Positions 60,169 to 64,000 of a DNA stretch of 64,000 nt are shown one piece after another (the stretch's first letter is position 1; every line of letters starts with the position of its first letter). The notes beneath the pieces were generated by a model. The model searched no databases. It saw only the letters and a program-made list of their open reading frames with translations, and was not told where the DNA came from. The DNA lies in NCBI GenBank assembly GCA_023512255.1, contig JAILZY010000005.1:18306-82305 (forward strand), given 5' to 3'. The DNA comes from a bacterium (GTDB lineage: Bacteria > SZUA-182 > DTGQ01). The translations under genes and the position numbers were made by a program.

Positions 60169-61134
60169 TTAATAGATAATTCCAACCCGTTTGCTGACCT
60201 CTTTCATGGTTTCATTAGCCACAGAACGGGCTTTTTCCGCGCCGGCTTTGAGGATCTTTCGCACAAATTCCCTATCCTCTTCCAGGGCCTTCTTTCTTTC
60301 ACGATGAGGGGTAAAGTATTGCCAAATCGCCTCAGCCAGGGCCTTTTTTACCTCTCCATAGCCGACTCCACCCTGGAGATAGCGCTGGCGCAGAGCCTCG
60401 GCCTCATCCCTGGAGAGAAACAGCCGGTAGAGCTTGAAGACATTGCAGGAGTCAGGATCTTTGGGCTCTTCCACACTCTTTGAATCAGTTACGATACTCA
60501 TGACCTTTTTTTGCAACTGACTCTTTTCGGCAAAGATTTCAATAGTATTGCCATAAGATTTTGACATCTTCTGGCCATCGGTGCCTGGCACCACAGCCAC
60601 CTCTTCGCTGATCTCAGGCTCTGGAATAGTGAATACCTGACCATACTGCCCGTTGAATTTTAGGGCAATATCACGAGTTACCTCAAGGTGCTGCTTTTGA
60701 TCCTGACCAACCGGCACCCGCTCTGACTGATACAAGAGGATATCCGCAGCCATCAAAACCGGATAGGTAAACAGGCCAGTGTGAGGACTAAATCCTCTGG
60801 CAATTTTATCCTTGTAGGAATGACAGCGCTCAAGCAATCCAAGCGGAGTGAAATTAGATAAGACCCAGGTCAGCAGATTTACCTCGGGCACATCGGACTG
60901 AACCCAGAAGATCGCCTTTTCAGGGTCAAGCCCAAGAGCTAAAAAGGTTGTAGCCGCATCGAGGGTCTGTTTGGCCAGAAGCTCTCCATCCGCCACTGTA
61001 GTCATGGCATGAAGGTTAGCAATAAAACAGAAGAGCTCGTGCTGCTCCTGATATTCAATCATTTTTTTCATCATGCCAAAATAATTACCGATATGAAAGC
61101 TGCCCGATGGCTGTATACCCGACAATATCCGCAT
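60169..61134 (-). CDS. trpS: Tryptophanyl-tRNA synthetase
   Basis: Class Ic synthetase that charges tRNA-Trp. The 321 residues include SGIQPSGSFHIGNYFG (HIGH-type motif, 5-20), WVQSDVPEVNLLTWVLSNFT, PVLMAADILLYQSERVPVGQ and the KMSKS loop DGQKMSKSYGN. Length and motifs match the TrpRS I family. ATG 61134 follows AGGA. It lies between two Hsp70-like paralogues on the same strand, an odd setting for a housekeeping gene; its stop is 4 bp from repeat R2 copy c. Confidence 0.96.
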   Translation of the reverse strand: MRILSGIQPSGSFHIGNYFGMMKKMIEYQEQHELFCFIANLHAMTTVADGELLAKQTLDAATTFLALGLDPEKAIFWVQSDVPEVNLLTWVLSNFTPLGLLERCHSYKDKIARGFSPHTGLFTYPVLMAADILLYQSERVPVGQDQKQHLEVTRDIALKFNGQYGQVFTIPEPEISEEVAVVPGTDGQKMSKSYGNTIEIFAEKSQLQKKVMSIVTDSKSVEEPKDPDSCNVFKLYRLFLSRDEAEALRQRYLQGGVGYGEVKKALAEAIWQYFTPHRERKKALEEDREFVRKILKAGAEKARSVANETMKEVSKRVGIIY

Positions 61135-61304
61135 GGTTCGTCCTGCTCCTTCTAGTCTCGTTATTTCAATCTCGTCTCGTTATTTCAATAATAGGTGAAT
61201 AGGTGCGCTATTTCTGATAGCAGACCAATCCTCCCACCGCTACCACAGTAACATCTTGTGGCATTCTCTTTGGCCGCATCTTCCTGCCAATGAGGTTTTT
61301 TCAA

Positions 61305-63167
61305 TTATCCTTCTTCATAAGGTTTTCTGACGGTGAATTCTAATTTCCAGCGGTTGCGCTCATCTCGGCTAACAAACCACAGCTCCAAAGTGCCGATTTC
61401 CGTAAGATGAGCATGGAGGCGAACCGGAATGGTCACTCCTTCCTGTCCTTCGAGGGTAAGATGAGCCTCAAGAGAGGTCAATTCCTCAATTTCTTCCTGC
61501 CAGTTTTCAATCAACTCCCCGATCTGGTCGTGGCGTCTGATGGAGGAGGCAAAAAAGCGAAAATCTGCTGGCTCACCAACAATCAGCCCGAATTCCTGCC
61601 CTGGGATCTCAACCTCGGTCCCTTCCTCCATTCCAAAGGGCACCACGCACAGGGCCTTTATAGGCGGTGGAAATCCAGGCACAGAAGGCATGGAGGTTTC
61701 AATGCCGATATAGTATGAGCGGGCAGCTCCACCACGGATGCGAATGCCTCGGCCGCGACGGGCAAGACCGTATGAGGCAGCCCCATGAGCTACTGCCAGA
61801 TCAAGGTTTGTTTCCTGCAAAACTCTAAGCGGCGTCCCTCCCTCGGCCTCAATCCAACTATTGATCACTTCAACTACTCGCTCCTGTAAAAGCCTGGCTT
61901 TAAAAACACCACCGTTAAAGAGAATAGCTGTGGGATGAATAAACTTTTTCCCCGCGGTTTTCTCCCTAAGCTGCGGGAAATTATCCAAAGCCTTAAGGTG
62001 CACCCCAAGAAAACGGGCTAGGTGCCGAGTTACCGCAGCATCAGCCGCATAGGGCAATCCCCACTCCTGGAGTCCCACCGCCCGCTGGGTTCTCGGACGA
62101 TCCTCAGCCTCACAGGCTGGGAAAAAACCCTCAACCAGCACCGACTCAACCATTTGGCGACTCAAGCGGCTGCTCAAGGTGCCGCCAATCAGGCTGCTCC
62201 CCCGACCAGGGATAGTAACCGGATATTCCTGGCAGTTAGGATCATTCAGGATCGTCTCCTTGGCCAGACGGCAGCTCTGCCACAGGATACGGTTTTGCCA
62301 GATATCAAGGCTGGCTGGTGCTCCCTCCTCTCGCATCTTGTTCTGAACAGCTACGGCCAGGGCAAGATCCATATTATCACCGCCCAAAAGGATATGTTCT
62401 CCAACGGCAACACGATTTAAAACCAGGTTCCCCTCTTCTTCGCCAACCGCAATCAGGCTAAGGTCTGTAGTGCCTCCCCCGATATCGCAGACAAGGATTA
62501 GATCACCGACCCTAACCTTAGCCCGCCAATCCTCGTTAGCCCGAATCCAGGAATAAAAGGCCGCTTGGGGCTCTTCCAGTAAAATCGCGTTTTCCAGCCC
62601 AGCAGCTCGGGCCGCCTCCATAGTCAACTCTCTGGCCACGGCATCAAAAGAGGCTGGAACGGTCAAAAAAATCTGCTGATGCTCAAGGAAATAATCAGGA
62701 TTGTCTTCGCTCTGCAGATAATTCCACGTTTCCCGAATATGCTCAAGGTAGCGCTTTGAAGCCTCAAGAGGAGAGACTTTTTCAACCTCAGCCGGGCTTT
62801 GCCAGGGAAGAATCGGAGCCCGCCGGTCCACTTCGCCATAGCAAAGCCAGGATTTAGCTGAGGAAACAAGCCGCTGAGGCACCTCAGCTCCCCTGCTTCT
62901 AGCTAGCTCCCCAACAGCAAACTTGCGCTCTGCATCCCAGGGCAGAGCCAGGCTCCCTTTAGCCAGCTCATACGGTCCGGGCAGATACAGAAATGAAGGC
63001 AAAAGGGTGCGGCTCTCCACTGTCCCCTCATGAACAAGCTGGGGAATCTGGAGATATTGAATTTCCCCCTCACCCTCATTATCCGAAGAATCTCTGGTGT
63101 CGACAAACCCTACTGCACAGTTAGTCGTACCCAGATCAATGCCCACGATATACCGTGAATCGATCAT
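61305..63167 (-). CDS. Hsp70-like ATPase (620 residues)
   Basis: The shorter paralogue of the 57057 gene. It has VGIDLGTTNCAVGFVDTRD (9-27), LVHEGTVESRTLLPSFLYLP, QRLVSSAKSWLCYGEVDRRA, FLTVPASFDAVARELTMEAA, LVCDIGGGTTDLSLIAVGEE and ILFNGGVFKARLLQE. A beta domain at the end (about 500-620) is shared with the large paralogue (LTEIGTLELWFVSRDERNRW). It lacks the helical extension. AGGAGG precedes ATG 63167. The DUF2760 gene 85 bp upstream is often seen with such Hsp70-like proteins, so the three may form one chaperone module. Client unknown. Confidence 0.85.
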   Translation of the reverse strand: MIDSRYIVGIDLGTTNCAVGFVDTRDSSDNEGEGEIQYLQIPQLVHEGTVESRTLLPSFLYLPGPYELAKGSLALPWDAERKFAVGELARSRGAEVPQRLVSSAKSWLCYGEVDRRAPILPWQSPAEVEKVSPLEASKRYLEHIRETWNYLQSEDNPDYFLEHQQIFLTVPASFDAVARELTMEAARAAGLENAILLEEPQAAFYSWIRANEDWRAKVRVGDLILVCDIGGGTTDLSLIAVGEEEGNLVLNRVAVGEHILLGGDNMDLALAVAVQNKMREEGAPASLDIWQNRILWQSCRLAKETILNDPNCQEYPVTIPGRGSSLIGGTLSSRLSRQMVESVLVEGFFPACEAEDRPRTQRAVGLQEWGLPYAADAAVTRHLARFLGVHLKALDNFPQLREKTAGKKFIHPTAILFNGGVFKARLLQERVVEVINSWIEAEGGTPLRVLQETNLDLAVAHGAASYGLARRGRGIRIRGGAARSYYIGIETSMPSVPGFPPPIKALCVVPFGMEEGTEVEIPGQEFGLIVGEPADFRFFASSIRRHDQIGELIENWQEEIEELTSLEAHLTLEGQEGVTIPVRLHAHLTEIGTLELWFVSRDERNRWKLEFTVRKPYEEG

Positions 63168-63252
63168 AAAAATAAAATCCTCCTCAAAAAAGCTTTGCCG
63201 GCCGAAAAAAAGCGTATGGAGACTTTTTAAAAAGCTTTTTTCCCAAAAACAC

Positions 63253-63741
63253 TCACCCCTCCTGCGCAGGCTTTATGACCTCAACTTCAGCCGGAGCAAT
63301 CACCGACGGATCCTGGCCCTTTGGCAGATCGGGCAAATTTAGCCGACAGGCTCTCCAGCCATGATGTTTTAAAATTCCGGTAAAGGGTGGATCCCCAATA
63401 ACATACCCACTCAGCCTGACCACAGAAGGGTCTACTCCCTTTTCGATGGTTACTGTGCTCCCCTCAGGCTCTTTCCTGATCGGCTCAACAGTGAGAATCC
63501 CATCCAGCGCCCTTCTGCATCCCTCATGAACCGTTCTTACTGCCGCGCCGATCTGATAGTCCGAATAGGCGGAGATATCCTCCTTGAGAAAGTCGATCAG
63601 GCGACCTTCTCTCTGCAACAAGGAAAGGATCTGAATCCCTTCCGAAGGGGCTCCAGAAAGAAGGCCAGATATCCTCTTCGCTATATCCTTACTCTTGAGC
63701 ACGGTAAAAAAGCTTTTAAAAGCCAAACCCAAACGCCCCAT
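63253..63741 (-). CDS. DUF2760 domain protein
   Basis: A 162-residue protein with a helical N-terminus (RLGLAFKSFFTVLKSKDIAK) and a conserved beta-rich second half: LLQREGRLIDFLKEDISAYS, DYQIGAAVRTVHEGCRRAL, and DPSVVRLSGYVIGDPPFTGI, GILKHHGWRA. This matches DUF2760, which is commonly encoded directly before Hsp70-like genes. AAGGAGG lies 6 nt before ATG 63741. It is probably co-transcribed with the Hsp70-like gene. The biochemical role is unknown; it could be a co-chaperone or nucleotide-exchange partner. Confidence 0.82.
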   Translation of the reverse strand: MGRLGLAFKSFFTVLKSKDIAKRISGLLSGAPSEGIQILSLLQREGRLIDFLKEDISAYSDYQIGAAVRTVHEGCRRALDGILTVEPIRKEPEGSTVTIEKGVDPSVVRLSGYVIGDPPFTGILKHHGWRACRLNLPDLPKGQDPSVIAPAEVEVIKPAQEG

Positions 63742-64000
63742 CTATCGCCTCCTTGAACTTTTATTGAAACTTCCAATCCACACTCTTTTAATTGTCGGCC
63801 GTCAAGACAAAAAATCTATTCACTATTCGATTTTTCCCCTGCAATATTTTTTTCATCTTCCACCAAAGTAGACACAAAATTATAACATAAAAAGGAATAG
63901 AAGGGGAGAGGGGTAATAAAAGGCCAGATGTTCCCCATGTTTAAATTAGGAGGAGGAGATAAGCCGCAGGGTAAGGGTATTGAGGTAAAAGATAATAGTA
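63742..64000. other. Upstream region at the right edge
   Basis: AT-rich DNA upstream of the DUF2760 gene. On the plus strand TTAGGAGGAGGAGATAAG at 63945-63962 looks like a ribosome site but no start codon with an open frame follows. I see no clear promoter hexamers or repeat. Confidence 0.4.

Noticed and set aside
63945-64000. Start of another plus-strand gene at the right edge
   Set aside because: A ribosome-site-like GGAGGAGGAG is present, but no start codon with an open frame follows before the edge.

Overview
The window looks like chromosome of a Gram-negative, probably anaerobic bacterium. It has a TonB-dependent receptor, barrel proteins ending in Phe, lipoproteins and a UbiA/UbiX/UbiD/UbiE quinone cluster. 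The ffh-rpsP-khpA-rimM-trmD order, the paired large Hsp70-like proteins with DUF2760, and the long fold-back hairpins following an AAAGTTTT motif all suggest Desulfobacterota or a nearby lineage. That placement is inference; no rRNA is present.

Layout. 1-2.7 kb: translation/SRP operon on the minus strand. 2.7-3.5 kb: receiver-DHp protein. 3.9-7.6 kb: zinc-type ABC transporter (substrate-binding protein, ATPase, permease) and a CvpA-like protein, converging on an archaeal-looking rnhB. 8-10 kb: small-ORF candidate, ComEA-like helix-hairpin-helix protein and two palindromic repeats. 10-12.5 kb: large U32 peptidase-like protein. 12.5-13.05 kb: a repeat island in which one miniature element has inserted into another. 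13.1-17.3 kb: topA, dprA and an exported cyclophilin. 17.5-28 kb: a plus-strand operon with an ECF-like sigma factor, a zinc-finger anti-sigma-like protein, a membrane-spanning CHAT protease, a TPR/CsgG-like lipoprotein and a barrel protein, followed by a large secreted protein. 28-36 kb: radical SAM protein, a PilZ-PilT fusion and the quinone operon. 36-41.5 kb: CPBP protease, site-2 protease with CBS domains, and an alkaline-phosphatase-superfamily/TPR membrane protein. 41.5-48.2 kb: nine consecutive small exported proteins on the minus strand, five of them a tandem paralogous family with a YN(V/I)LWPLWSP motif. 48.8 kb: tRNA-Leu(UAA). 49-57 kb: membrane protein, secreted Ig-like protein, M28 peptidase lipoprotein, TonB receptor and sensor kinase. 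57-63.7 kb: DUF2760 - Hsp70-like - trpS - Hsp70-like.

Two regions best fit an undescribed system. In the sigma/anti-sigma/CHAT operon, a cytoplasmic caspase-like protease is tethered to a periplasmic CsgG/FlgT-like module and encoded beside an anti-sigma factor, which suggests protease-controlled transcription. The WPLWSP array is a set of cysteine-free secreted paralogues that apparently grew by duplication of a two-gene unit, preceded by a long leader with two tandem direct-repeat pairs. The window also carries at least four families of short non-coding repeats, several with visible target-site duplications.
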